A DNA stretch of 64,000 bases from the NCBI GenBank assembly GCA_964634005.1, contig CAZWKQ010000005.1, positions 1 through 64,000 on the forward strand, given 5' to 3'. Positions 1 through 8,794 of this stretch are shown here, piece after piece. How positions within the stretch are numbered: the first letter of the stretch is position 1; each line of letters starts with the position of its first letter. The DNA is from CAZWKQ01 sp964634005 (GTDB lineage Bacteria; Bacteroidota; Bacteroidia; Bacteroidales; JACABE01). A program made the translations under genes and the position numbers. The notes under the pieces are model-generated. The model was not told where the DNA came from. It was given only the letters and a program-made list of their open reading frames with translations, and ran no database searches.

Positions 1-85
1 ACAAAAAAAAGCTAAATAATAAAATTTAACAAAAATTCTTGAAAAATTAATATTGAAATAAAAGATGAATTAAACGGGAATATTT

Positions 86-787
86 TTACCGGCAAATATA
101 TGCTAATTCCTTTTGAGCTAGATGATAATCCTCAGGAACTCCTATATCAATAAAATATTTATCGTCAATATAAGCTCCGAAATAAAATTCTTTTGTGAAT
201 ACTTCCAGAAAATCTTTTTCGAAAGAGAAAACTTCAGGCAAATCCAATGAATTCAATATCTTTTTATCTAACAAATATATACCTGCATTAATTAAACCGA
301 TTTCACAATACTTTTTCTCATTGAAGGATAAGATTCTGTTGTTTTTCACTTCAACAGTTCCATACCTGTCGAAATTTTTAAGCGGCTTAATCGCAAGTGT
401 GAAATCGCATTTATTAGTGATATGAAATTCATTAATCTTTTGTAAATTGATATTGAAAAAACTATCGCCATTTAATAGAAAATAATTATTTCCTTCTATT
501 AATCTTGATGCATAAATTATTCCTCCACCTGTACCCAAAGGCTTATCCTCAATAGCATAGCTAATACTCAAACTTTTATAACTGTTGCCCAAAAAGTTTA
601 TAATGCTTTCGTGCATATAACCAACCGACAATACAACCCTTTGAATATTGTTTGAAATTAAAAAGTCGAGCAAATAAGTTATAAACGGTCTACCGTCAAC
701 GAGTGCCATAGGCTTAGGAATATCGCTAATAATGCTTTGTAAACGTGTTCCTTTACCTCCTGCGAGTATTATGGCTTCTTTTATCAT
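86..787 (-). CDS. Nucleotidyltransferase, heptose-1-phosphate guanylyltransferase-like (HddC family)
   Basis: A 233-residue sugar-1-phosphate nucleotidyltransferase. The N-terminus carries the family nucleotide-binding signature LAGGKGTRL (about residues 8-16) followed by PKPM. Further in are LGTGGGI and the metal-binding LNGDSFF. Length and motifs fit the short HddC/RmlA-like enzymes that activate D-glycero-D-manno-heptose 1-phosphate with GTP for surface glycans or S-layer glycosylation, but a mannose- or glucose-1-phosphate enzyme cannot be excluded. It is the last gene of a minus-strand group after purD and the DMT permease, 52 bases beyond the permease stop. No other heptose gene is in the window, so the substrate is an inference from family resemblance. 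The 85 bases to the left edge hold no recognisable gene. Confidence 0.85.
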   Translation of the reverse strand: MIKEAIILAGGKGTRLQSIISDIPKPMALVDGRPFITYLLDFLISNNIQRVVLSVGYMHESIINFLGNSYKSLSISYAIEDKPLGTGGGIIYASRLIEGNNYFLLNGDSFFNINLQKINEFHITNKCDFTLAIKPLKNFDRYGTVEVKNNRILSFNEKKYCEIGLINAGIYLLDKKILNSLDLPEVFSFEKDFLEVFTKEFYFGAYIDDKYFIDIGVPEDYHLAQKELAYICR

Positions 788-839
788 AATTTTAATGTTT
801 TTTAATCTTTAATAAACACATCAATTTTTCCTGTTTTTT

Positions 840-1694
840 TCATTTAGTCAAGAAAATAATAGTTGCAATGGCTGTAAAAATACCAATCCAGTTTGTAAAA
901 TTAAGTTTTTCTTTAAATACAAAATATCCAATTACTGTAGAAATACTTACTATTCCTGTGTTTAATACGGGAAAGAAAACGGCACTGTCAACAACGGCAA
1001 CACCTTTAAAGAAATAATATGTTGAATAAAAGTTTAATAAACCCAGAATTATTCCTGCAATAATATTACGTAAGCTAATAATCTGTTTATTTGTTATATA
1101 TTTTATTACTAACCAAATAATTCCAATTGACAGAGAAAAGAAAAAGATACATGAGACAAAAAGCATGGTATTAAAACCGGCGAATTTTCGCTGAGCAAAT
1201 GTCATCATACTATCGTTTAGACCATTAGCCAAAAAAAGAAGTACAGGAAGAAAAATAAACCGCGGATTTATTTTCATATTGTCGTTACCGTAAAAAACAA
1301 GCATAAAAGATAGTATAGCCAGTATTAAGCCGACAATTTTTGTCGTATTAAGAGTTTCGCCCGTATATAAAAACGACCCGATAATTACAGGAATTATAAC
1401 GGAAATTTTACTCGAAATAGCAGTAATAGATATTCCTGCTGTTTGCGATGAATAAGCAAATATTTGAAATGTCAATATAAAGATAGTTCCAATAATAATG
1501 GCATATATAAGCCAGTTTGAACTGATTATTTCATTAATTGTAAACGAGTTCCACTGAATTGTAAAGCCCAATAAGCAAGCTGTAAAATAATTAACCACAA
1601 TGGCCTGAAGTATATTAATATCATATTTCAAAAAAATCTTGAAAAGTATCAGAATACTTGCCGAAGTAATTACAGAAAGAAACAGAAAAATCAT
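840..1694 (-). CDS. EamA/DMT-family permease
   Basis: A 284-residue very hydrophobic protein with about ten predicted membrane helices in two similar halves, the layout of the drug/metabolite transporter (EamA) superfamily. The N-terminus MIFLFLSVITSASILILFK forms the first helix and the C-terminus ends shortly after the last one. It starts 6 bases after the purD stop, so the two are probably co-transcribed. The substrate cannot be read from the sequence. Family members export amino acids, nucleosides or metabolites, and the purD link is not enough to assign a purine role. Confidence 0.85.
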   Translation of the reverse strand: MIFLFLSVITSASILILFKIFLKYDINILQAIVVNYFTACLLGFTIQWNSFTINEIISSNWLIYAIIIGTIFILTFQIFAYSSQTAGISITAISSKISVIIPVIIGSFLYTGETLNTTKIVGLILAILSFMLVFYGNDNMKINPRFIFLPVLLFLANGLNDSMMTFAQRKFAGFNTMLFVSCIFFFSLSIGIIWLVIKYITNKQIISLRNIIAGIILGLLNFYSTYYFFKGVAVVDSAVFFPVLNTGIVSISTVIGYFVFKEKLNFTNWIGIFTAIATIIFLTK

Positions 1695-1700
1695 TTGTGT

Positions 1701-2999
1701 TTATTTGTAATTGTCGTTATATTTTATAAGATCCTTTGCAATGTCGCTTCTGTAATATTTTCCGTCGAAATCGACTACAGAAGCATTTTTTAATGATTTT
1801 GACAAAGCATTTTCTATACTATTGTCAAGAGAAGTAATAACCAAAACCCTGCCTCCTGCTGTTATTATTTCATTGTTATTGTTGTTAACTGTACCTGCGT
1901 GAAATACTATACTGTCGTCAACTTTATTAAGGTTTTTTATTACTTTGTTTGTTTCAAAACTTCCGGGATAGCCTTTAGAGGAAATAACAACTGATACAGC
2001 GCATCTTTCGTCAATATCTATATTGCAGTTAGTTAAATTATTATTTGCAACAGAAAGAAGTATATCGGCAAAATCGGTTTTAATTCTCGAAATTACAGAT
2101 TCGGTTTCAGGGTCACCCATACGGACATTATATTCAATAACGTAAGGATCGCCTTTTACATTCATCAATCCGAGAAATATAAATCCTTTGTATTGTATGT
2201 TTTCATTTTTTAATCCTTCGATTGTTGGGATAATTATTCTTTCTTCGACTTTTTTCATAAAACTGCTATCAGCAAAAGGGACAGGGCTAACAGATCCCAT
2301 GCCGCCGGTATTTGCACCTGTATCGCCTTCGCCTATTCTTTTGTAATCTTTGGCCGGAGGCAGTATTTTATACGAAATGCCGTCAGTTATTACAAATACC
2401 GAAACTTCTATACCGTCGAGATATTCTTCGATGACAACTTTGTCGGATGCTGCTCCGAATAAGGATTTTGTAAGCATATCGGTAAGTATATTTACGGCTT
2501 CTTCTTTATCGGCAGTTATTACAACACCCTTTCCCGAAGCAAGACCATCGGCTTTTAAAACATAAGGGGGATTTAATGTTTCGATATAACTTATCCCTTG
2601 GCTGAGTTCATTCTTTGTAAATGATTTATACCTTGCTGTCGGGATGTTGTGTTTTACCATAAATTCCTTTGCAAATTCTTTGCTCCCTTCCAATTGTGCA
2701 GCTTTTTTTACAGGTCCTATTATTTTTATTTTATCGTATTTCTTATCATTTATAAAGAAATCGTGAATTCCATCAACCAGAGGTTTTTCGGGACCTACTA
2801 AAATTATGTCAATATTATTCTGTATTGCAAAACTTCCTATTTTCTCGAAGTCATTAACGGGGATATCAACATTTTCGGCACACATTGCAGTTCCAGCATT
2901 GCCCGGAGCAACATACAATTTCCCGACAGATTTGCTTTGCGATAGCTTCCATGCAAATGTATGCTCTCTTCCTCCCGAACCAAGTATAAGTATATTCAT
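1701..2999 (-). CDS. purD: Phosphoribosylamine-glycine ligase (GAR synthetase)
   Basis: Catalyses ATP-dependent joining of glycine to 5-phosphoribosylamine, the second step of de novo purine synthesis. The N-terminus MNILILGSGGREHTFAWKL is the classic PurD opening. The ATP-grasp core shows PYVLKADGLASGKGV, NTGGMGSVSPVPF and YNVRMGDPETE, all diagnostic. The frame stays open 16 codons further upstream to 3047, but those residues (MQSKKSILFYNQQHYK) do not belong to the family, so the start is placed at the ATG ending at 2999, giving about 432 residues, the usual length. First gene of a three-gene minus-strand unit. Confidence 0.95.
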   Translation of the reverse strand: MNILILGSGGREHTFAWKLSQSKSVGKLYVAPGNAGTAMCAENVDIPVNDFEKIGSFAIQNNIDIILVGPEKPLVDGIHDFFINDKKYDKIKIIGPVKKAAQLEGSKEFAKEFMVKHNIPTARYKSFTKNELSQGISYIETLNPPYVLKADGLASGKGVVITADKEEAVNILTDMLTKSLFGAASDKVVIEEYLDGIEVSVFVITDGISYKILPPAKDYKRIGEGDTGANTGGMGSVSPVPFADSSFMKKVEERIIIPTIEGLKNENIQYKGFIFLGLMNVKGDPYVIEYNVRMGDPETESVISRIKTDFADILLSVANNNLTNCNIDIDERCAVSVVISSKGYPGSFETNKVIKNLNKVDDSIVFHAGTVNNNNNEIITAGGRVLVITSLDNSIENALSKSLKNASVVDFDGKYYRSDIAKDLIKYNDNYK

Positions 3000-3202
3000 T
3001 TTGTAATGTTGTTGATTATAAAATAAAATGCTTTTTTTCGATTGCAAATTAACGAAAAAGGGAGTTAATATTTAAAAATATCGCAATGAGTGATGTGTTT
3101 TTTTAAAGCGAATTTATGTGTGTGAAGGGTATTGTTTAATTTTTGGTTTATTGTACGTGTTTTGTTTTGCAATGGGGATAAATTGCTCTTATTCTTTCTT
3201 AT

Positions 3203-3228
3203 GTTCTTTTGTCTTGATACAAAAGAAC
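3203..3228. repeat. Palindromic hairpin repeat, copy 1
   Basis: Perfect 10-bp stem GTTCTTTTGT/ACAAAAGAAC closing the 6-base loop CTTGAT. The same hairpin recurs at 3808-3833 with an identical loop and a changed closing pair (T-A here, C-G there). Preserved pairing suggests the structure matters. It has no downstream T-run that would mark it as an ordinary terminator. Confidence 0.85.
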
Positions 3229-3307
3229 GAAATGGAACATCCCGCTACTGCAGGGAAATCAAGACTGCAAATTCTTTGAAACAAAACCAAGCTTTTTTAA
3301 AACCTGC

Positions 3308-3378
3308 GCAATCCAAACCGTTTCGGGATTGTACAGTTTTGTTCCAAATGATATTACTCGCCCGAAACTAAGGATTGC
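3308..3378. repeat. Imperfect inverted repeat
   Basis: GCAATCC at 3308-3314 and GTTTCGGG at 3320-3327 pair with CCCGAAAC at 3361-3368 and GGATTGC at 3372-3378, a 15-bp interrupted stem around a 33-base loop. Outside it, AAAACCTGC near 3298 faces GCAGGTTTT near 3406, extending the fold. No gene is contained. Confidence 0.7.
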
Positions 3379-3485
3379 TTGCTTTTACCTCCCCTTTTTA
3401 AAAAAGCAGGTTTTGTATTTCAAATAATTTGATGTCGATTAAACGCTATTCTGATATAAGTGTAATTGTTCTTAAAATCCGCCTT

Positions 3486-3649
3486 ATATAAATTTGCGTT
3501 AAGAAATTGGATGGTTTTTATCATGCGTTGGGTTTAGTAAGCAACCCTGAAGTGAGGAAGTAATAAAATTAGATTGAAAACTTTTAGCCTGTTTCCGAAC
3601 GGCTTGGGTTGCGTGAGATAAAAAGCATTCAATTTTAGCAAATTTATAT
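3486..3649. repeat. Long imperfect fold-back element
   Basis: The left arm (3486-3522, beginning ATATAAATTTGC and ending TTTTTATC) is roughly the reverse complement of the right arm (3617-3649, beginning GATAAAAAGC and ending GCAAATTTATAT). About 95 bases lie between them with no coding sequence. The shape resembles a miniature fold-back or MITE-like element; no target-site duplication was identified. Confidence 0.55.
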
Positions 3650-3656
3650 GAAGCGG
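3637..3656. repeat. Direct repeat, copy 1 (AGCAAATTTAT-ATGAAGCGG)
   Basis: This 20-base segment is repeated at 4041-4061 with one inserted T. Both copies sit just upstream of a hairpin with CAAAAGAA arms, so a larger composite repeat appears to be present twice in diverged form. Confidence 0.6.
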
Positions 3657-3747
3657 TGACTTTTCTTTGTTTTACCGAAGGTAAATATGTAATAGTTTAG
3701 TTCGCTTTCGCTCCTAAACTAAAACATATTTATGCTCGGTATTATAA

Positions 3748-3778
3748 TACTTTCTTTTGGTGGCAGCAAAAGAAAGTA
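3748..3778. repeat. Palindromic hairpin repeat, variant arm
   Basis: Perfect 12-bp stem TACTTTCTTTTG/CAAAAGAAAGTA with the 7-base loop GTGGCAG. It shares the inner TTCTTTTG/CAAAAGAA core with the hairpins at 3203 and 3808 but has a different loop and outer arm, so it is a related second subtype. Confidence 0.8.
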
Positions 3779-3807
3779 AATACTAAATTTAATTTATTTT
3801 TTTATAT

Positions 3808-3833
3808 GTTCTTTTGCCTTGATGCAAAAGAAC
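3808..3833. repeat. Palindromic hairpin repeat, copy 2
   Basis: Perfect 10-bp stem GTTCTTTTGC/GCAAAAGAAC with loop CTTGAT. Compared with 3203-3228 the loop is identical and the closing pair has changed from T-A to C-G on both sides together. A weaker inverted relative (CTTTTTGC, loop ATCAAA, GCAAAAGAAC) lies at about 4077-4100. Confidence 0.85.
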
Positions 3834-4040
3834 CAAAAGATCAAGACTTATAATAATTTGCTTCAAAAGCTACGTTTTCAAAAATTTGCTGCGCGATACT
3901 ATGTTCCGATGCTTATATTATCTTCCAATCTTACTTTATCCATATCGGAACTGTATCGCTTACTTATGCCCATCGCACTTTTTGAAAACTTGTTTTGTTA
4001 CGCAAATTATTATAGGTCATTTTTAAAAACATACTTATAG

Positions 4041-4061
4041 AGCAAATTTATTATGAAGCGG
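4041..4061. repeat. Direct repeat, copy 2
   Basis: AGCAAATTTATTATGAAGCGG split as AGCAAATTTAT and TATGAAGCGG; matches 3637-3656 apart from a single extra T. It precedes the degenerate hairpin near 4077-4100. Confidence 0.6.
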
Positions 4062-4223
4062 ATAAAACTTTTTCTACTTTTTGCATCAAAGCAAAAGAAC
4101 AAATAAAAAATTATTTATCCATCTCCCATTCGATGCTGCGGAGTGGATTAATCCATATAATTAAGAATACATTTTTCAATTTGAAAAATCTTCCGATTAA
4201 TAGTTTACTGACGTATAAGACAT

Positions 4224-4517
4224 GGTTGCAATTGCATCCTAATTTTATACTTGTTCATAAAACAGGTATGTAACTGCATACTACCTTTCTACAAACGTAT
4301 AAGATAAAGTTGAAGTTACATACTGCTTTTCTACACGCTTATAATACATGGTTGTATATGCATACCTCATTTGTACAAACGTAGAATTTATGGTTGTAAT
4401 TACGTAATACCTTTTTACAGTCGTAGAAGATATGTTTGTAATTACAACTCGCCTTTCTAAAGGTGTATAAAGCAAGCAGGTTATTGCATACTGCCTTTAT
4501 ACACAAGTATATTCTAT
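4224..4517. repeat. Tandem array of seven degenerate 42-bp units
   Basis: Units begin at 4224, 4265, 4308, 4350, 4392, 4434 and 4476, with lengths of 41, 43 and then five of 42 bases. Each opens with a version of GGTTGTAATTGCATAC, continues with CCTTTCTACAAACG and closes with TATAAGATAT. A partial extra unit ends at 4223. Because 42 is a multiple of three, the minus strand keeps a repeated 14-codon reading (core YVITT) over 4281-4475, but it is stopped in the flanking units and begins with TTG. Units differ from each other throughout and there are no spacers, so this is a decaying minisatellite and not a CRISPR array. Confidence 0.8.
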
Positions 4518-4836
4518 TTTATTTGTTAAGACATAGCTTTAAACTGAGGTATTTAAATCATCAACTAAATTTGAATAACCATTTACGGGCTTATTTGTGT
4601 TATTTGTTGCCGATGAATATATTATTACAAAAGCTTATGATAAAGCATTAATGATATTAAAGCTTGATAATAATAATATACATTAAATTGAGTTTTCTGA
4701 TTAAGATGCTAAAGCTGTTTTATGTATGAAAAGAGTTTTTGTAATATTCGCATTAAAAGCAAATTATAGAGTTCTAACATTGTGCAACTTAACATTTTTT
4801 AACTAAACATAAATCATTAAAAAAACGTTATTCCGT

Positions 4837-4844
4837 TAATTTTG
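4837..4844 (+). promoter_or_regulatory. Promoter -7 box for the moxR/bat operon
   Basis: TAATTTTG matches the Bacteroidota sigma-70 -7 consensus TAnnTTTG. It would start transcription around 4851, leaving a leader of about a dozen bases before the moxR ATG. No convincing -33 TTTG was seen. Confidence 0.55.
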
Positions 4845-4863
4845 CTCAACAAATTTTAAAATT

Positions 4864-5859
4864 ATGATACAATCAGTAGATATAAACGAACTAAATTCAC
4901 GCATTCAGCAGGAGAGTGCTTTTGTAGATATACTTTCGATGGAAATGAAGAAAGTAATAGTTGGACAAAAGCAAATGATAGACCGACTTCTGATAGGTTT
5001 ATTATCTAACGGACATATCTTGCTCGAAGGAGTTCCCGGTCTTGCAAAAACATTGGCAATAAACACCCTTGCCAATACTATTCAGGCAAAATTCAGCAGG
5101 ATACAATTTACACCCGATTTGCTGCCTGCCGACCTTATAGGAACAATGATTTACAGCCAGAAGCAAGAAGAATTTATAGTAAGAAAAGGGCCAATATTTT
5201 CAAATTTCATTTTGGCAGACGAAATAAACCGTGCCCCTGCAAAAGTTCAAAGTGCATTATTGGAAGCTATGCAGGAACGACAAGTTACCATTGGCGAGCA
5301 AACCTACAAGCTCGAAGAACCTTTTTTGGTTTTGGCAACACAGAACCCCATCGAACAGGAAGGAACCTACCCCCTGCCCGAAGCTCAGCTCGACAGGTTT
5401 ATGCTTAAGGTGGTGATTTCGTATCCGCAAAAAGAAGAAGAAAAACTTATACTTCGACAGAACATTACAAACGAATTTCCTAAAGCAAATGCGGTATTGA
5501 AACCCGAAGATATAATAAAAGCCCGTAGTGTTTGCAGGGAGGTTTATTTGGACGAAAAAATAGAAAACTACATAAGCGATATAGTATTCACAACACGTTT
5601 TCCGGCCGAATACAAACTTCCGAAATTCAAGGAATTAATCCGCTACGGAGGCTCGCCGCGTGCAAGTATATATCTGGCATTGGCATCTAAAGCATACGCT
5701 TTTATAAAACGCCGCGGATATGTTATACCCGAAGACGTAAGAGCAGTTTGCCACGACGTACTTCGCCATCGTATAGGATTAACTTACGAAGCCGAAGCCG
5801 AAAACATCACTACCGAAGACATTATCAGCGAAATACTCAATACGGTTGAAGTTCCTTAA
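4864..5859 (+). CDS. moxR: MoxR-family AAA+ ATPase
   Basis: A 331-residue cytoplasmic AAA+ ATPase of the MoxR group, thought to act as a chaperone in maturing or activating von Willebrand factor A (VWA) partner proteins. Walker A is GVPGLAKT (56-63) and Walker B is ILADEINRAP (from about 116). The sensor region ATQNPIEQEGTYPLPEAQ is strongly conserved, and LDRFMLKV follows it. The C-terminal lid begins after about residue 200. First gene of an eight-gene plus-strand operon with DUF58 and bat genes, 42 bases ahead of the next start. The gene order moxR-DUF58-batABCDE is the classic Bacteroidota aerotolerance arrangement. Confidence 0.95.
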   Translation: MIQSVDINELNSRIQQESAFVDILSMEMKKVIVGQKQMIDRLLIGLLSNGHILLEGVPGLAKTLAINTLANTIQAKFSRIQFTPDLLPADLIGTMIYSQKQEEFIVRKGPIFSNFILADEINRAPAKVQSALLEAMQERQVTIGEQTYKLEEPFLVLATQNPIEQEGTYPLPEAQLDRFMLKVVISYPQKEEEKLILRQNITNEFPKANAVLKPEDIIKARSVCREVYLDEKIENYISDIVFTTRFPAEYKLPKFKELIRYGGSPRASIYLALASKAYAFIKRRGYVIPEDVRAVCHDVLRHRIGLTYEAEAENITTEDIISEILNTVEVP

Positions 5860-5901
5860 TATTTCATTTTTCACTGCCTTATATACTTTTAACTCAAAAT
5901 T

Positions 5902-6777
5902 ATGGAAGCTAACGAACTGCTTAAAAAAGTAAGAAAAATTGAAATAAAATCGAGAGGATTAACAAACCATATCTTCTCGGGGTACTATCACAGTGCTTTC
6001 AAAGGCAAAGGTATGGCTTTTAGCGAAGTAAGAGAATACCGCTACGGCGACGATATAAGGAATATCGACTGGAATGTTACTGCACGTCTTAATCATCCGT
6101 ACATAAAAGTATTTGAAGAAGAAAGAGAACTTACAGTAATGCTGCTTATAGATGTTAGCGGATCTAACAATTTCGGCACACAAAAGAATTTCAAAAAAGA
6201 CATCATATCCGAAATAGCCGCAGTACTGTCGTTTTCTGCCATACAAAACAACGACAAGGTTGGAGTAATAATGTTTTCGGATATTATCGAAAAATTTATT
6301 CCTCCCAAAAAAGGCAGTTCACACATATTGCGAATAGTAAGAGAGCTTATAAACTTTAAACCAAAAAACACCGAAACCAACATTTCGGAAGCACTCAAAT
6401 ATTTTACCAACATTATAAAGAAAAGATGTACGGCTTTTATAATAAGCGATTTCTTAGACAACAACTTCGAACAAGCATTGGGTATAAGCTGCCAGAAACA
6501 CGACATTATAGCACTAAAAATATTCGATGATATTGAAACCCAAATCCCCGACGTTGGAATAATAAAACTAAACAATGCCGAAACAAACGAAGATATTTGG
6601 ATTGACACTTCCGACAGAAACTTCAGAGCAAACTACATTTCGTGGCACAATACCCACAAGAGATATATCGAAAACCTCTTTACAAAAAACGGTATCGACA
6701 ATATATCAATTTCAGCTAACGAAGACTACGTAAAACCTTTAATAAAACTGTTTAAACAAAGAGAAAAAAGATACTAA
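5902..6777 (+). CDS. DUF58 domain protein
   Basis: A 291-residue soluble protein with the DUF58 hallmark YRYGDDIRNIDWNVTAR (about 47-63). A VWA-like core follows, with a metal-ion-site motif DVSGS (84-88). DUF58 proteins are almost always encoded beside moxR and are presumed clients or partners of that ATPase, though their biochemical role is not established. The VWA fold fits a metal-dependent adhesion or scaffold function at the inner face of the membrane. No signal peptide is present. Confidence 0.9.
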   Translation: MEANELLKKVRKIEIKSRGLTNHIFSGYYHSAFKGKGMAFSEVREYRYGDDIRNIDWNVTARLNHPYIKVFEEERELTVMLLIDVSGSNNFGTQKNFKKDIISEIAAVLSFSAIQNNDKVGVIMFSDIIEKFIPPKKGSSHILRIVRELINFKPKNTETNISEALKYFTNIIKKRCTAFIISDFLDNNFEQALGISCQKHDIIALKIFDDIETQIPDVGIIKLNNAETNEDIWIDTSDRNFRANYISWHNTHKRYIENLFTKNGIDNISISANEDYVKPLIKLFKQREKRY

Positions 6778-6796
6778 CAAAAAACACTCTGAAAAT

Positions 6797-7774
6797 ATGA
6801 AAAAGATTATAAATACTGTACTTGTAATTTATACATTGTTTTTCTCTTATTATAATGTTTTATCGCAGGAAGTGTCGGTAAAAATTTATCCCGATACATC
6901 GGTAATACTGATAGGCGACCAAATAAAAGTCAACGTTCAAGCCACTTTACCCGATAAGTATCATATAAAACTCCCTTTTATAAACGACTCTATCGATAAA
7001 AAAATCGAAATCATCTCACAATCGAAAGTTGATACAAATGTTCAAAAAGAGAAATCGCTTATTACTATTACCCAATCATATACAATTACTTCGTTTGATA
7101 CCGGTACATATACTATTCCGGCCTTGCCTTTTCTTTACACAATCGATAAAGGAAAAACATACGATACCGTTTATTCTTCGCCTTTCGACATTACCGTAAA
7201 TACCGTAAACGTTGACACAACCCTTGCCATCAAAGATATAAAAGCCCCACTCGATGCTCCGTTCAGCCTCGACGAACTGATGCCTTATTTTATTAGCGTT
7301 CTGGCAGTTATAATTCTGGTTTTCCTCAGTATATACCTTTACAGAAAATATTTAAAAGCTAAAAAAGAAAATACATCAATGTTTAAACCAAAGATTCCGC
7401 CACATGTAAAAGCATTGGAAGCTTTGGAAAACTTACGTCAAAAAAAGCTATGGCAACAAGACAAAACTAAAGCTTACTACTCCGAACTTTCGGATATACT
7501 TAGAACATATTTCGAAGAAGAAATGAATTTCAATGCTATGGAAATGACTTCGGAGGAAATTATCGAAATCGTTTCCAAGAAGACACATTACGACATTATA
7601 AGCAAACTAAAACAAATTTTAACTACTTCCGATTTGGTAAAATTTGCAAAACACCGTCCTTTGCCCGACGAAAACGAACTGCTATTCAACTATGTTGTGG
7701 ATATAGTTAAACTTACTTCGGTAAAAAACAACAATGACAATACAAACGAGCAATTTCAACAAACTAATATTTAA
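6797..7774 (+). CDS. Bat-operon membrane protein, DUF4381-like
   Basis: A 325-residue protein with an N-terminal signal sequence ending near VLSQ, a periplasmic beta-rich domain of about 135 residues, one membrane helix (about 163-185, YFISVLAVIILVFLSIYLY) and a Lys-rich cytoplasmic tail of about 140 residues. The layout and position between DUF58 and batA match the DUF4381-type subunit of bat operons. The tail segment around YYSELSDILRTYFEEEMNF resembles the C-terminal tail of BatD (NFYNEISQALWGYLSDKFN), so the two may be distant paralogues. Function unknown beyond the operon association. Confidence 0.8.
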   Translation: MKKIINTVLVIYTLFFSYYNVLSQEVSVKIYPDTSVILIGDQIKVNVQATLPDKYHIKLPFINDSIDKKIEIISQSKVDTNVQKEKSLITITQSYTITSFDTGTYTIPALPFLYTIDKGKTYDTVYSSPFDITVNTVNVDTTLAIKDIKAPLDAPFSLDELMPYFISVLAVIILVFLSIYLYRKYLKAKKENTSMFKPKIPPHVKALEALENLRQKKLWQQDKTKAYYSELSDILRTYFEEEMNFNAMEMTSEEIIEIVSKKTHYDIISKLKQILTTSDLVKFAKHRPLPDENELLFNYVVDIVKLTSVKNNNDNTNEQFQQTNI

Positions 7775-7779
7775 AAACT

Positions 7780-8784
7780 ATGCTATACTTTTTAAAAAAT
7801 ATTGAATTTGCTAATCCCGAATACTTTTACCTGCTCTTTATAATACCGGCAATTATTGTTTGGTATATTTACCGCCATTCAAAATCATATCCCGATATTA
7901 AATTTTCTACTTTCGAGCCGTTTAAAAACTACAAGAAAACCAAAAGACAAAACTGGTTTCACTCATTACTTATACTTCGATTACTTGCTATAATAATGCT
8001 TATAATTACACTTGCAAGGCCACAATCGAAAATAAGCAAACAAAACATTACAGTAGAAGGAATTGATATAATAATTGCTTACGACATATCGGGCAGTATG
8101 CTTGCCGAAGATCTGAAACCCAATAGGCTTGAAGCAGCACGCGATGTAGCCATAAACTTTATAAACGGACGTCCCAACGATCGTATAGGCTTGGTTATAT
8201 TCAGCGGTGAAGCCTTTACACAATGCCCCCTTACTACCGACCACAATGTGCTTAAAAATCTTTTTCTCGACATCAAGAGTGGAATTATAGAAGATGGAAC
8301 TGCCATAGGCGACGGACTTGCTACTTCAATAAGCCGTATAAAAGACAGTAAAGCAGTAAGTAAAGTTATAATACTTATTACCGATGGTATAAACAACATG
8401 GGTTCAGTAGACCCGCTTTCGGCTGCCGATATTGCTAAACTTTACGGAATTAGAGTTTACACCATAGGTGTAGGAACTACAGGCTATGCCCCCTACCCTT
8501 TCAAAACACCTTTCGGAATACAATATCAAAATGTTGAAGTGAAAATTGATGAAGACCTGCTGAGAAAAATTTCGAAAACAACTGACGCATACTACTATAG
8601 AGCAACCTCTAAAAATAAACTCGAAAACATATTCAAAGAAATCGACAAACTCGAAAAATCGAAAATAGATGTTACCGAATTTCATAAGAAAAACGAGGAA
8701 TTTTTGATATTTGCTCTATTAGCGGCACTTTTTATTATTATTGAATTAGTTTTAAGATATACTGTTTTTAAAACATTACCGTAA
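7780..8784 (+). CDS. batA: BatA, VWA-domain membrane protein
   Basis: A 334-residue inner-membrane protein with an N-terminal helix pair (about 14-30 and 62-79), a VWA domain with metal-ion-dependent adhesion site DISGS (102-106) and a C-terminal membrane helix (about 306-330). The sequence YDISGSMLAEDLKPNRL is the standard BatA signature, and TDGINNMG supplies a later site residue. Bat proteins were linked to aerotolerance in Bacteroides fragilis; the mechanism is unresolved. It starts 5 bases after the preceding stop. Confidence 0.93.
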   Translation: MLYFLKNIEFANPEYFYLLFIIPAIIVWYIYRHSKSYPDIKFSTFEPFKNYKKTKRQNWFHSLLILRLLAIIMLIITLARPQSKISKQNITVEGIDIIIAYDISGSMLAEDLKPNRLEAARDVAINFINGRPNDRIGLVIFSGEAFTQCPLTTDHNVLKNLFLDIKSGIIEDGTAIGDGLATSISRIKDSKAVSKVIILITDGINNMGSVDPLSAADIAKLYGIRVYTIGVGTTGYAPYPFKTPFGIQYQNVEVKIDEDLLRKISKTTDAYYYRATSKNKLENIFKEIDKLEKSKIDVTEFHKKNEEFLIFALLAALFIIIELVLRYTVFKTLP

Positions 8785-8794
8785 TATTTCGTAT

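Larger units (their letters stand above)
3000..4863. other. Gene-free 1.9-kb repeat island
   Basis: Between divergent purD and moxR there is no credible gene. The short open frames here (for example 3132-3371 and 3819-4040 on plus) lack family features and run straight through palindromes. The stretch holds three strong hairpins sharing TTCTTTTG/CAAAAGAA arms, a long imperfect fold-back (3486-3649), a nested inverted repeat (3308-3378), a direct repeat (3637-3656 and 4041-4061) and a seven-unit 42-bp tandem array (4224-4517). It looks like accumulated small repeats of the Bacteroidota REP/MITE type; that class assignment is an inference. Confidence 0.75.

Noticed and set aside
3000..3047. Longer purD N-terminus
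   Set aside because: The added residues are not conserved and MNILILGSGGREH is the usual start.
3132..4040. Small plus-strand open frames in the repeat island
   Set aside because: They run through palindromic repeats, have no family features, and composition fits non-coding DNA.
4224..4517. CRISPR array
   Set aside because: Units are contiguous and degenerate, with no constant repeat plus variable spacer pattern, and no cas genes are present.
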